A DNA stretch of 64,000 nucleotides from positions 1,116,001-1,180,000 of the forward strand of contig JAHBTU010000003.1 in NCBI GenBank assembly GCA_019638455.1, given 5' to 3'. The position numbers and the translations under genes are program-made. This DNA comes from Saprospiraceae bacterium (GTDB taxonomy: Bacteria > Bacteroidota > Bacteroidia > Chitinophagales > Saprospiraceae). Below are positions 27,391 through 35,604 of the stretch, one piece after another. How positions within the stretch are numbered: the stretch's first letter is position 1; every line of letters starts with the position of its first letter. The notes beneath the pieces are model-generated. The model searched no databases. It was not told the origin of the DNA and saw only the letters and a program-made list of their open reading frames with translations.

Positions 27391-28284
27391 ATGAACTACA
27401 CCCTCCGCCAGCTCCAAGTTTTCGTAGAGGTCGTGAAACACGAAAGCGTGACCCGCGCCGCCGAGTCGCTGCACATGACGCAGCCTGCCGTTTCGATACA
27501 ATTGCGGAATTTCCAGCAGCAGTTCGACATACCGCTGACGGAGATAGTGGGCAAAAAGCTGTTTGTGACAGATTACGGGCGGGCTATCGCGGAGGTGGCC
27601 GACAACGTGCTACAGGAAGCCGAAGCCATAAACTACCGCACCAAATCGTATCAAGGGCTGCTGACCGGGAAACTCAAAATTTCATCGGCGAGCACTGGCA
27701 AGTATGTCATGCCCTATTTCCTGAGCGATTTTTTGGCGCGGCACCCGGACATAGATTTGGTGTTGGACGTGACGAACAAACAGCGTGTCATCAACAGCTT
27801 GACAAAAAACGAGATAGATTTCGCACTTGTCTCCGTGCTGCCCTTGGGCATTGACATCAACGAGGAACAGCTGCTGGAAAACAAACTATACTTGGTGGGG
27901 AACACTCCTCAGTACAACCCCGATGCGCCGCTCATATTTCGGGAGACTGGTTCGGCCACGCGGGTCTCGATGGACCGTTACTTCAACGAAGTGACAGGTC
28001 GCAAACAAATCGAATTGACCTCCAATGAAGCGGTCAAGCAGGCCGTCATCGCGGGCATTGGCTACTCCATCATTCCGCTCATTGGCATCAAGAACGAATT
28101 GCAGGCAGGTGTCCTGCACGTCATTCCCTCGCAGGGGCTGCCCATCGTGACCAATTGGCGCTTGGTCTGGCTGAAAGAAAAAAAACTATCGCCTGTGGCC
28201 GCCGCTTTTCTTCAATACCTGCGAACAGAAAAGAATGCGCTTATTGAGGAACGCTTCCAGTGGTATTTGGCTTACAAATTCTGA
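27391..28284 (+). CDS. LysR-family transcriptional regulator
   Basis: From the ATG at 27391 (MNYTLRQLQVF) the protein has 297 residues. The winged HTH covers residues about 4-62 (ESVTRAAESLHMTQPAVSIQL). It is followed by a LysR substrate-binding domain of the CysB/CbbR type (GKLKISSASTGKYVMPYFL). It is divergent from icd. LysR proteins usually control the divergent neighbour, so a role in central carbon or nitrogen metabolism is plausible but inferred. It is the last backbone gene before the cassette-like region. Confidence 0.85.
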   Translation: MNYTLRQLQVFVEVVKHESVTRAAESLHMTQPAVSIQLRNFQQQFDIPLTEIVGKKLFVTDYGRAIAEVADNVLQEAEAINYRTKSYQGLLTGKLKISSASTGKYVMPYFLSDFLARHPDIDLVLDVTNKQRVINSLTKNEIDFALVSVLPLGIDINEEQLLENKLYLVGNTPQYNPDAPLIFRETGSATRVSMDRYFNEVTGRKQIELTSNEAVKQAVIAGIGYSIIPLIGIKNELQAGVLHVIPSQGLPIVTNWRLVWLKEKKLSPVAAAFLQYLRTEKNALIEERFQWYLAYKF

Positions 28285-28362
28285 TACCACTTCCCATGTC
28301 TCGACGGCTCTCTCCCTTAGAGCAAACGTATCAAAATGTATCCAAAAAATGCGCTTTGTTTT

Positions 28363-28424
28363 CTTTCTTAGGGCTATCATTCCTCTACGCCAATCGGTGG
28401 AGAGGAATGATAGCCCTAAGAAAG
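28363..28424. terminator. 24-bp perfect hairpin after the LysR gene
   Basis: Arms 28363-28386 and 28401-28424 are perfectly complementary with a 14-base loop. It lies 79 bp after the LysR stop and 43 bp before IS1182. There is no T tract. It is similar in kind to the long hairpins at 2811 and 8082. Confidence 0.6.
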
Positions 28425-28466
28425 GATGATATTAGGGGCTTTGCAACGATTTGATGCGTTTTAACG

Positions 28467-30206
28467 CAGACTGTGAAAAAAATCCTCTCCCCTCACGCCC
28501 GGCGGGATCGGGCCACCCTCACCGGCGCCACGGAGCGCCCTGTCGCGACCCGAAAAACTGGGGCTGGCCTTGTGTCCACATCCACCACAGCGTGCCACAG
28601 GGCGAAAAATCGAAAAGACAGGCGTTTGACCCGCTTGATCAGGTCTGAAACGCCCAGTATGGACATGGCCCGGCGCAGGTTGTAGGCTAAGAACGCCAGA
28701 CTGTATTCCCCTTCCACCTTTTCCTTGCCCTTCAATAGGGTGTAATAGAAGCCCCAACTTCGCTTGACCGTGCCGAACGGGTGCTCCACGATGGCCTGTC
28801 GTCGCTTGTACTTGGGCCTGTTGTTGAGCACGCGCAAGCGGTTGGCCTCGGTGGCGGCCTCGTCGAGGCTGCGCTCGATGTGCCGCCCGTGGCGGGTGCG
28901 GTGTTTCGAGGCCGTCAGGCAGAAGGCCGCACAGATACAATTCTTGCATGTTGCGTACGGCAATTGGTAGCGCCGGAACCGGCTTTGCACCTGCCCGTTT
29001 CTGCCGTGCTTTTCATATAAGGTGCCGTTGGTGGTCAGTTCCTCGCCGACGGGGCAGACGTACACGTCCTTGTCCGCGTCGTACTCGAAGTCCTCCTTTC
29101 GGAAGCCTTCTTCTTTCGTTTTGTAGTCCCGGTCGGGGCAGGCGACGTAGGTCGTGATCCGGTTGTCGGCGCACTTTTGGAGTTCGGCGCCGTGGTGGTA
29201 GCCCTTGTCGGCCAGCACCTCGAGGGTTTCGGCGCCGAGCGCCGTAGTGGCCGCCGTGGCGGTCTTGCCCAGCAGGTGCACATCGGATATGTTCTCGACC
29301 GAGAAATCGGCCACCAGATAGTTTTTGTCGTCCACGGCGTTCTGCACGTTGTAGGCGATGTCGGTGTGCCCCAGGTTGTTCATCGGCAGCGAGCGGGCGC
29401 GGGGTCAACGAGCGAGATTTGCCGCACGGCGGGGTCTTCTTCCTGGGCGGTGTGCAGCAAGTCCAGCAGGCCCTCCAGTTTTTGCGTGCGCTGCTGTATC
29501 TCGTCCAGCGCCCTGTGTATGGTTTCGGGACGGACGTCCGGCTCCTCGCCGCGCCCGATGGCATCGTCTGCGCGGCCCAGTTCGTCGAGGTACTCCATGA
29601 ATCGGGTCTCGTGGTAGTCCAGCCGCTTTTGTATCTTGTCCTCGGAGATGTTGTTCTTCTTGCTGTTCTGTGCCCGCATCTTGGTGCCGTCTATGGCGGC
29701 CAGTTCTTTGCCGAACAGTTCGGCATCGTCCAGCACCCGGTTGAACAGCCGGAAGGTGGCCTTGAGCGCCTTGCGGTGCGGTTTGATGGAGCGGAAGTCG
29801 CTGATCGTGTGGTGCGAGGGCTTTTGGCAACCGGTGAGCCATGATAGTTCGATGTTTCTTCCGCACTCCAGTTCGAGCCGGCGCGAGGAGCGCACGCGGT
29901 TGAGGTAGCCGTAGAGATAGATTTTGAGCAGCAGGGCCGGGTGGTAGGGCGGCGCGCCGCGCTTGTGCGCCCGGACGTGGACAAAGCCAAGTTTCTCCGG
30001 GTCAACGGCATCCACAAAGGCGTCCACGACGCGCACCATGTTGTCGGGTGCGATCATGTCCTCCAGCGGGGTGGCGAAGAGGCCGAATTGTTGGCGGTTC
30101 TGTCCGGTGCGGTGTGCCATGAGTAGCGGGGCGGTTGGTTTGCGGCTGCAAGATAGCTCGATCGGCGGATGGGGCAAGCGGCGAAGGGGCTTTTTTTCAC
30201 AATCTG
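28467..30206 (-). mobile_element. IS1182-family insertion sequence (inactive)
   Basis: Terminal inverted repeats of 19 bp, CAGACTGTGAAAAAAATCC (28467-28485) and its near-complement at 30188-30206, match at 17 of 19 positions. They bound a 1740-bp element with one transposase frame, broken by a frameshift. The flanks share ACG (28464-28466 and 30207-30209), a possible 3-bp target duplication. The element sits inside the TAAC box of attC-like site 1. Confidence 0.85.
28493..30120 (-). pseudogene. IS1182-family transposase, frameshifted
   Basis: The N-terminal frame (MAHRTGQNRQQFGLFATPLED from 30120, also HHTISDFRSIKPHRKALK) stops at 29380. The C-terminal frame resumes at 29383 with MNNLGHTDIAYNVQNAVDD and ends at 28493. 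Restoring one A near 29398-29402 would give the continuous VDPDARSLPMNN expected for the family. The DDE core and the Cys-containing CKNCICAAFCL region are otherwise intact. The break is recent decay or a sequencing error. Confidence 0.82.
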
Positions 30207-30288
30207 ACGGGGGCACTCACGCCGTGCCGCCCTGCGTTGGGCCTGCGGGTTGGCTTTAGGCGGCATGGTCGGGAGTGCAAAGTTGTGT
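30207..30288 (-). other. attC-like recombination site 1 (split by IS1182)
   Basis: On the minus strand the site runs ACACAAC (30282-30288), spacer, inner arm GCACTC, a long hairpin with the conserved GCCGCCTAAA tip, inner arm GAGTGC, CCCC, then CGTT. The last box is interrupted by IS1182; it continues at 28466 as CGTTAAAA. Length and layout fit the other seven sites. It closes the left end of the array. Confidence 0.65.
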
Positions 30289-30376
30289 CCATTTTATTTT
30301 CAAGCGAATCGGACAAGTCAATACAAATGATATTTTGTGGAGAAAAGTGTTCGGACTATAGTGTGTATGCTTACCT

Positions 30377-30486
30377 CTATTGTCCAAGCATATATGAAAA
30401 ACCTATTAAAACGTTTGTTGAATTTGTTTTTAATTCTCCCATGTTAGAAGATTTACTCAAATCATATAATCCCAAGTTGCTTCTTA
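30377..30486 (-). pseudogene. 3' remnant of an outer-membrane barrel gene cut by IS630
   Basis: When the IS630 element and one TA copy are removed, the frame that ends at 31568 continues here as RSNLGLYDLSKSSN... and finishes ...NVLIGFSYMLGQ with a TAG at 30377-30379. The alternating last strand is typical of an outer-membrane beta-barrel C-terminus. Confidence 0.8.
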
Positions 30487-30501
30487 TAGCCCCGTGCATA
30501 T

Positions 30502-31026
30502 TTAAAGGAACGAGACGGATGATTTAGTGAAAAAAGAGCGGATGAGTTCGGGGTCATCAGCGATTTCGTGAAGTGCATATTCTACGGCAGTTTGCAAATC
30601 GTCCAAATTGAGAAAAATCCGGTTTTTGAGTTTGTGGCACTTGAGGTAATCCCAAAGTAATTCTATGGCATTTAGTTGTGGGCAATAAGGTGGTAGTGCT
30701 TCGAGGTGTATTATACCGGGGTTGTGTTGCAAAAAATCTTTTACCGGCTGACCCTTATGAATTGAAGCACCATCCCATACGACCAGCATTTTGGTGTTCG
30801 TCAGTTCTTCGGTGCTCAACCAAGTGAAAAACTCCTCAAAATCTTCAGCCTTGAAAGGGAGGCGTTGGATTTGCCAGCACAAATCACCCCGGGTTGAAAT
30901 CATGCCGAACAGATTCAGATGCTCGCGGCTTTTGAATTCTTGAAGCACCGGAGTCTGGCCCTTGGGGGCCCAAGTTTTGGCGCAAAAGGGCAGCAAGCAA
31001 ACCCCACACTCATCGGCATGAAACAA
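30502..31026 (-). CDS. IS630 transposase, catalytic (DDE) frame
   Basis: The ORF is 174 residues, listed from TTG 31026, with the three acidic residues of the IS630/Tc1 DDE domain: Asp in LFHADECG, Asp in VVWDGASIH, and Glu in NAIELLWDYLK. It lies in the +1 frame relative to the upstream HTH frame. The frames meet at a run of eight A (minus strand, about 31047-31054), so the full transposase is probably made by slippage. It is identical in protein to the copy at 47480. Confidence 0.9.
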   Translation of the reverse strand: MFHADECGVCLLPFCAKTWAPKGQTPVLQEFKSREHLNLFGMISTRGDLCWQIQRLPFKAEDFEEFFTWLSTEELTNTKMLVVWDGASIHKGQPVKDFLQHNPGIIHLEALPPYCPQLNAIELLWDYLKCHKLKNRIFLNLDDLQTAVEYALHEIADDPELIRSFFTKSSVSFL

Positions 31027-31042
31027 TACGCGGTTTTCCGCT

Positions 31043-31519
31043 TCACTTTTTTTTAATGCGACCTATGTCCTCTGCATACCACTTCTGCACCCGCTCTTCC
31101 GAACGCTGGCGAGCCTGTTTGGAAGGCCGTTGCAGCGACCATCCGACCTTTTTCAGCAACCGCCCCACATGGGATGGGTCATACTTTACCCCAAAAAGTC
31201 GCTCAATCACAACACCAACGCGACCCCGCGTCCATATTTCCCCTTCAAATCCCTGCGCTGTACAACCCTTGTTCAACTCTTCCACCAGGCGCCGCAGGTC
31301 TTCGGTTCCTAATTTGCTCTGGGTTCCGCCCGGCGGAAGGCTCTTGTACCAAGCAGGATTGTCTGCATCGTATCGCGCAAGCCATCGTGACAACGTTGAT
31401 TTGGGTATCCCCAAACTGGACATGATGTCTTGGCGGCTCTTACCTGAACGGAACATCTCTACCGCTCGCAGGCGCATCCCTTCATACGAAACTGAACTCA
31501 AACGTTTTTTCATGCTCAA
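31043..31519 (-). CDS. IS630 transposase, N-terminal HTH frame
   Basis: The ORF is 158 residues with two helix-turn-helix regions (SRQDIMSSLGIPKSTLSRWL and the winged second HTH RGRVGVVIERLFGVKYDPSH). It ends in RIKKK at the A-run where the DDE frame takes over. It differs from the copy at 48021 at one residue (S for N in GKSRQD). Confidence 0.9.
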   Translation of the reverse strand: MSMKKRLSSVSYEGMRLRAVEMFRSGKSRQDIMSSLGIPKSTLSRWLARYDADNPAWYKSLPPGGTQSKLGTEDLRRLVEELNKGCTAQGFEGEIWTRGRVGVVIERLFGVKYDPSHVGRLLKKVGWSLQRPSKQARQRSEERVQKWYAEDIGRIKKK

Positions 31520-31564
31520 AATGAAGCAAAGATACGCCCTTTGTTCCTTTAAAAATGCACGGGG

Positions 31565-32131
31565 CTATAACTCACAAGAAATTGATATTTTTTTTGTGAC
31601 TGGCACGGAAATTCCCAACCCCGTAACTATACCTGTATCAAATCGTTTGGTAAGATTTGTATCAGCAATAGTAGAGTCGGGTAAAAAATCAGAATATTTG
31701 ACTGAAAAGGATAGTTTAGTCAGGTATCCAAAGTATGGCCCTGTATTTACAAAATAGCGTACTTTTTTGCCAAAAGTTGCTCTTAACAATACGGAGGTTG
31801 ACAAAAAGTCAAGGTTTGTGTGGACTTTGTATTTCGCAATCCCTAAGAAATTCCTGTCGTCATTTGTTACATAAATCTCTCCGGGTGCGACAGCGCCCTT
31901 TCTTTCAAAGATAATATTTGTCCTGATAGAAAAGATCTTGGGAAAATTGTATTGAAAAAACATTCCTCCTGCAAAACCGATGGCCGGGTTGTTGATTGTA
32001 TCATTGGCTGGATTCCCACGCAGAGAAATCAAACTCGGGCCACCTTCAATTCCGAGAGCAGATTTGCCCGCTTGTGCAAACATTAACATTGGTAGCAGAA
32101 ATACAAGGAAAAACAATGCAATGCCTTTCAT
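31565..32131 (-). pseudogene. outer-membrane beta-barrel protein, 5' part (interrupted by IS630)
   Basis: From the ATG at 32131 (MKGIALFFLVFLLPML) there is a Sec signal ending at MFAQ. A PorT-like barrel pattern of alternating strands follows (GGPSLISLRG, YKVHTNLDFLSTSVLL, FDTGIVTGLGIS). The frame ends in SCEL followed by a stop made from the IS630 end. The missing about 36 residues lie at 30377-30486. It starts 31 bp after the PQQ-like remnant, so it was the second gene of a two-gene module. Confidence 0.82.
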
Positions 32132-32162
32132 TTGAATATCAAAATGTAAGTTTGAAGAAAAT

Positions 32163-32744
32163 TTAATCGGGCAATTTGATACACATAAGATACCGATCAT
32201 CGGTGGTATAGAGGTAGCCTAATCGTTCATTAATGGCGATGCCCGTTGTAATACTGGAAGTTCCGTATTTTCCAGCATTGGGTGATTTTTCTTTCCATAT
32301 TGTCCTTCCATCAGAAACCCTGACGGCATGGAGTTTGCCGTCGCCACCACTTGCGAAATAGACGTTTCCCTTGTAGTATAGCATTTGTTTGCAATTGCCT
32401 CCGTGCCATTCGCTTTTCCATATTATGGAGCCGGTTTGGGGATCTAATGCATATAAGAACCCATAAGCGGTTTGCAAAATCAACTTTCCTTCTGCAAGCA
32501 CCAAGGCTGATATCACCAAATGTTCCAAGTGGTTTTCAAATTTTCGCTGCCACAAAATTGCGCCTGTGGCTATGTCTATGCAAAAGAGTGTATAGCCGCC
32601 CCGAAAATACAATTTACCTTCATGAATGACGGGATCGCCCACACTTGAATTGCCATCCGAAGGTTCGGGATCATTGATGACCCATTCGTAGCGTTTTTGT
32701 GTGATGTTCCAGGCGTAGAGGTCAAGTCGGTTGTCAAATGGGTA
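32163..32744 (-). pseudogene. PQQ-like beta-propeller protein, 5'-truncated by ISAzo13
   Basis: The open frame runs from the ISAzo13 edge (YPFDNRLDLYAWN...) to the stop at 32163. It has three WD/PQQ-type blades (GKLYFRGGYTLFCIDIATG, LYALDPQTGSIIWKSEW, KLHAVRVSDGRTIWKEKS). There is no start codon or signal, so the N-terminal blades are lost. A GTG at 32642 could start a 159-residue product, but that would begin inside a blade. Confidence 0.75.
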
Positions 32745-32752
32745 AGTAACGC

Positions 32753-33790
32753 TTAAAAAACAACTTCACGATTTTGCTTTAAGAGGGTGTAGTTCCATTG
32801 CGGCAAAACATGGTCGAACAGAACGAAGTCGTGGATGTTTTCGGTGAATAGTGTGGTAGGTTTTCTGCCTGTATGATATTGCTTGGGGTTGATCCAGACT
32901 TTTGTTTCCAGCCTCGTTTTCGTTTGAGTTTTATCTGCCAGTTCTTTGACAGTTTGGATATTATGAAAGACAGCCCCCTTCCAGGCTTGGTGTACATGGG
33001 CAAACAATCGGTGTTCGATAGGGTTCCATTTGGAGCAATAGGGTGGGTAATGTGCCACCACGATGTTGATATCCAGCACCTGGGCCAAAAACCACAAATC
33101 TTCTTTGACGAGGTAATGCCGAGAATTGTTGGAGCCTCCACCGTCACAAAGCAGCGGCATCCATTCTGCCTGCGGGTACTTCCATTGGAGGTCACTTTGC
33201 CAAAAATGGGCCAGGTTATCGCAAACGAAAGCCGAGGTGTCGTGGCTGGTTCCAAGGCTGAGGTACCCAAAGTTGTCGCCCACGTCATAAATGCCGTGCG
33301 GGATGACAAGGCCCTGAGCGGCACTTTTGAAATCGTGATCGTTGACCTTGCGGTGTACCTTGTCATAGTACTGACCGGCACGATGAAAATTGCCCAAGAG
33401 TTCTTTTTGCTTCGTGTCAATGCTCAAAACAGGCATTCCGAGGTCTAAAAAACGCTCTTTGAGCACGCCTATACGCTCAAACTGCTCGTTTCGCTGTGGC
33501 ACCTTGTCCAAACAAGCAGCCTTGAGATAACTGCGCCGCGTCAACCCAGCATTGTCCAAAAGTTGGTGAACAATGTAGTCTGAGACCTCATAGTTGCGCT
33601 CTTTTAGACGCTGCCGAAGTTCCAATGGCCGCAGGCCAGTCCACCTGACCGATTCGTCGGTAGGGCTGCCGGCCGTGTAGTTTTCCACGACTTGGGCGAA
33701 AATCTTGGGCAGTTCAGGTGATTGCAGAATTTTTTTTTCTGCCTCCACCTGCCCGGCGAATGCGGCCACCTGGCAACTCGGTCTGACCAC
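32753..33790 (-). CDS. ISAzo13 transposase, C-terminal frame
   Basis: The ORF is 345 residues. The real coding part begins near 33735, where the upstream frame runs into nine A (GGRKK then ILQSPELPKIF). Catalytic-core motifs are VLSIDTKQKELLGNF, LLCDGGGSNNSRHY and CSKWNPIEHRLFAHV, which carry the acidic triad. This frame is +1 to the N-terminal frame. Confidence 0.85.
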   Translation of the reverse strand: MVRPSCQVAAFAGQVEAEKKILQSPELPKIFAQVVENYTAGSPTDESVRWTGLRPLELRQRLKERNYEVSDYIVHQLLDNAGLTRRSYLKAACLDKVPQRNEQFERIGVLKERFLDLGMPVLSIDTKQKELLGNFHRAGQYYDKVHRKVNDHDFKSAAQGLVIPHGIYDVGDNFGYLSLGTSHDTSAFVCDNLAHFWQSDLQWKYPQAEWMPLLCDGGGSNNSRHYLVKEDLWFLAQVLDINIVVAHYPPYCSKWNPIEHRLFAHVHQAWKGAVFHNIQTVKELADKTQTKTRLETKVWINPKQYHTGRKPTTLFTENIHDFVLFDHVLPQWNYTLLKQNREVVF

Positions 33791-33968
33791 TCGTCAGTTC
33801 TTGGATGCCTCCACGAACCGTAACAGGATCGATTTCAAAGGCTTCGCACACTGCTTTGATTCCACCACGACCCAATATCTTGGCTTCAAGCGCTGCAAAG
33901 TGTCGTCGCTGCCGTTCGTTCAGGCCTCGGTAAAATGTCTTTTTTAATTCCAGATTTTCAATTTCCAT
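33714..33968 (-). CDS. ISAzo13 transposase, N-terminal frame
   Basis: The ORF is 84 residues from the ATG at 33968 (MEIENLELKKTF). It has an HTH-like segment (GRGGIKAVCEAFEIDPVTV) and ends just past the A9 run, where the product would switch to the catalytic frame. Full-length transposase needs slippage there. Confidence 0.8.
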   Translation of the reverse strand: MEIENLELKKTFYRGLNERQRRHFAALEAKILGRGGIKAVCEAFEIDPVTVRGGIQELTSGQTELPGGRIRRAGGGRKKNSAIT

Positions 33969-34037
33969 CTTTCAACCTTTGCCGAAAGGTAGCACTAAGT
34001 CGTGAGTTTATTTTTTAAGCGTTACTTAGTTATTATT

Positions 34038-35546
34038 TTATTGATGAACAACAATTCGCTTACTCCCAATGATCTCATTCCCGCGACGGATCATCAGGTA
34101 ATACATACCTGACGTAATGCCAGACAAATTGAGTTGGCTTTTAGAGGCATTTATTTTTTCCTGCCTGACGATACTACCTGTATTGGATACCAAAACTGCA
34201 TAAGCATTTTGGCCAATATCAAAATCCGCCGGGAACTCCACCTGCACATAGTCACTCGCCGGATTGGGGTAAATCTTGATGTCTTTACCTTTCAAAAACA
34301 CCGCTTCTTCGGTCTCCGTTATGTAGTTGACATTACTACAGCCTGGTTCGAGGCAGCCCATAGAGTCCAATTTGAGCAGCCAGTTGTGTGATTCCCAAAC
34401 CCCGGTCATGTAGTTGGTAATAGTGCCAGTGGCCAAGTAGCCGCCGTCGCTGGTGGGGATAACGTAAAGCAGGCCAAAAGTCCGACCCTGATAGGTGCTG
34501 TCAAGGTAAGACCGCTCCCAAAGAACCTCCCGGTTTTCGTCCATTCTGAACAGCCAGCCGAATAATTTGGGATTGCTTAGGTTGATATAGTTAGGGTATT
34601 CGTGTCCACAACCAACCAAACCGCTTTCCCATACAGGCTCCATGTTTCTGACCTCTTTGAGCGTCTGGTTTTGAAACACGACCGTATCCAGCACATTGCC
34701 CGACATGTCCGTTAGAAATATGGCAGGTGGGGTGAGGTCGTGGTTCGGAATCGTTGTATTGTCAACGAACCATTTTATGGCGAGTGTATTGGAATCAATT
34801 TGAGCAAGTACGCACTCATAAGGATTGTAAGAGAAAGGCAAATCAAGTTCCCATTGAAGAATGCCACTTGTGTCAAATGCCACAACACCGGCCTTGAGGT
34901 CTAAAAAACAACCACTGGGGCAGTACACGAAACTTGATATACAGTCACCTTGCGTACTTACGATGGATTTTACGGCTAAAGTTGCTAAATCATCCTCACC
35001 GTAGTAGAACTCATTTATTTGCTCTCCATCAAAATCTGTCACCACAAAATATAAAATTTGTGCACGATGGTTGTTGATATTTCTATCCTGCCCACCACAA
35101 AGTACCCACTTATCACCCCAAAGTGCTAATCTTGGGAATTGGCTGTTCTTAGTCGAATCGCCGTAGACTTTATTCCAGACAACTTCCCCAAGGCTGTCAA
35201 TACAGTATAAGGTGTACCGGGAATTTGGCTCGTTGGTATGTCCTGCCACATATATCAGGTCACTATGCACTACTAATGTGTTAGATCCCTGATGAAAGGG
35301 ATATTGTTTGAACCATTCTATACTACCGTATTGGTCTAATTTGGTTAGGGCGCAACACGATTCGTTATTATTATCCAGACATGATGAAAATGATAACAGT
35401 AAATATCCATCGTTTGTTTCTTTGATAACAACTCCGTTTTCTGGATTTAATTGAAAATTAGAAAAAACTTTGGAGAAAGTAATCTGCTGTGCATTTATCA
35501 CATTCGTCCAGCACAACAACAGGATTATTGAGCATAAGTGTCTCAT
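34038..35546 (-). CDS. T9SS-sorted repeat (propeller-like) protein
   Basis: From the ATG at 35546 (MRHLCSIILLLCW) the protein has 502 residues with a Sec signal ending at INAQ. Repeated blades have the pattern IDSLGEVVWNKVYGDS, DTSGILQWELDLPF and LLKLDSMGCLEPGC. A T9SS type A domain follows (IYPNPASDYVQVEFP ... SKRIVVHQ). It is the second gene of a two-gene module after the protease/beta-helix gene, with a perfect hairpin 16 bp before its start. It is related in layout to the proteins at 53570 and 58647. Secreted or surface-attached; role unknown. Confidence 0.85.
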   Translation of the reverse strand: MRHLCSIILLLCWTNVINAQQITFSKVFSNFQLNPENGVVIKETNDGYLLLSFSSCLDNNNESCCALTKLDQYGSIEWFKQYPFHQGSNTLVVHSDLIYVAGHTNEPNSRYTLYCIDSLGEVVWNKVYGDSTKNSQFPRLALWGDKWVLCGGQDRNINNHRAQILYFVVTDFDGEQINEFYYGEDDLATLAVKSIVSTQGDCISSFVYCPSGCFLDLKAGVVAFDTSGILQWELDLPFSYNPYECVLAQIDSNTLAIKWFVDNTTIPNHDLTPPAIFLTDMSGNVLDTVVFQNQTLKEVRNMEPVWESGLVGCGHEYPNYINLSNPKLFGWLFRMDENREVLWERSYLDSTYQGRTFGLLYVIPTSDGGYLATGTITNYMTGVWESHNWLLKLDSMGCLEPGCSNVNYITETEEAVFLKGKDIKIYPNPASDYVQVEFPADFDIGQNAYAVLVSNTGSIVRQEKINASKSQLNLSGITSGMYYLMIRRGNEIIGSKRIVVHQ

Positions 35547-35561
35547 ATCCAACAAAGAATA

Positions 35562-35594
35562 ATCGGCGGTGCGGAGGGATTCCGCACCGCCGAT
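35562..35594 (-). promoter_or_regulatory. 14-bp perfect hairpin between the two genes of the module
   Basis: Arms 35562-35575 and 35581-35594 are perfect complements with a 5-base loop. The hairpin lies between the stop of the first gene (35605) and the start of the second (35546). A T-rich stretch follows, but not a full T tract. It could be a partial terminator or an mRNA-stability or translation element. Confidence 0.6.
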
Positions 35595-35604
35595 GGGTGA
35601 AAGT

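Larger units (their letters stand above)
30487..31567 (-). mobile_element. IS630-family element, copy 1
   Basis: The element is 1081 bp and flanked by TA. Its ends TAGCCCCGTGCAT... (30487) and ...ATGCACGGGGCTA (31567) are inverted repeats of about 25 bp with one mismatch. Two transposase frames are inside. It is nearly identical to the copy at 47465; I found two base differences. It interrupts an outer-membrane protein gene. Confidence 0.92.
32745..34026 (-). mobile_element. ISAzo13-family insertion sequence
   Basis: The element is 1282 bp, with perfect 16-bp terminal inverted repeats (AGTAACGCTTAAAAAA) and TA on both sides. It carries two overlapping transposase frames. It sits exactly at the junction between a truncated PQQ-like gene and an intact T9SS gene, where an attC-like site would be expected. 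Confidence 0.88.

Noticed and set aside
30135..30527. 130-codon plus-strand ORF spanning site 1 and the IS630 edge
   Set aside because: It runs through an attC-like site, a gene remnant on the other strand and an IS end. No coherent protein features.
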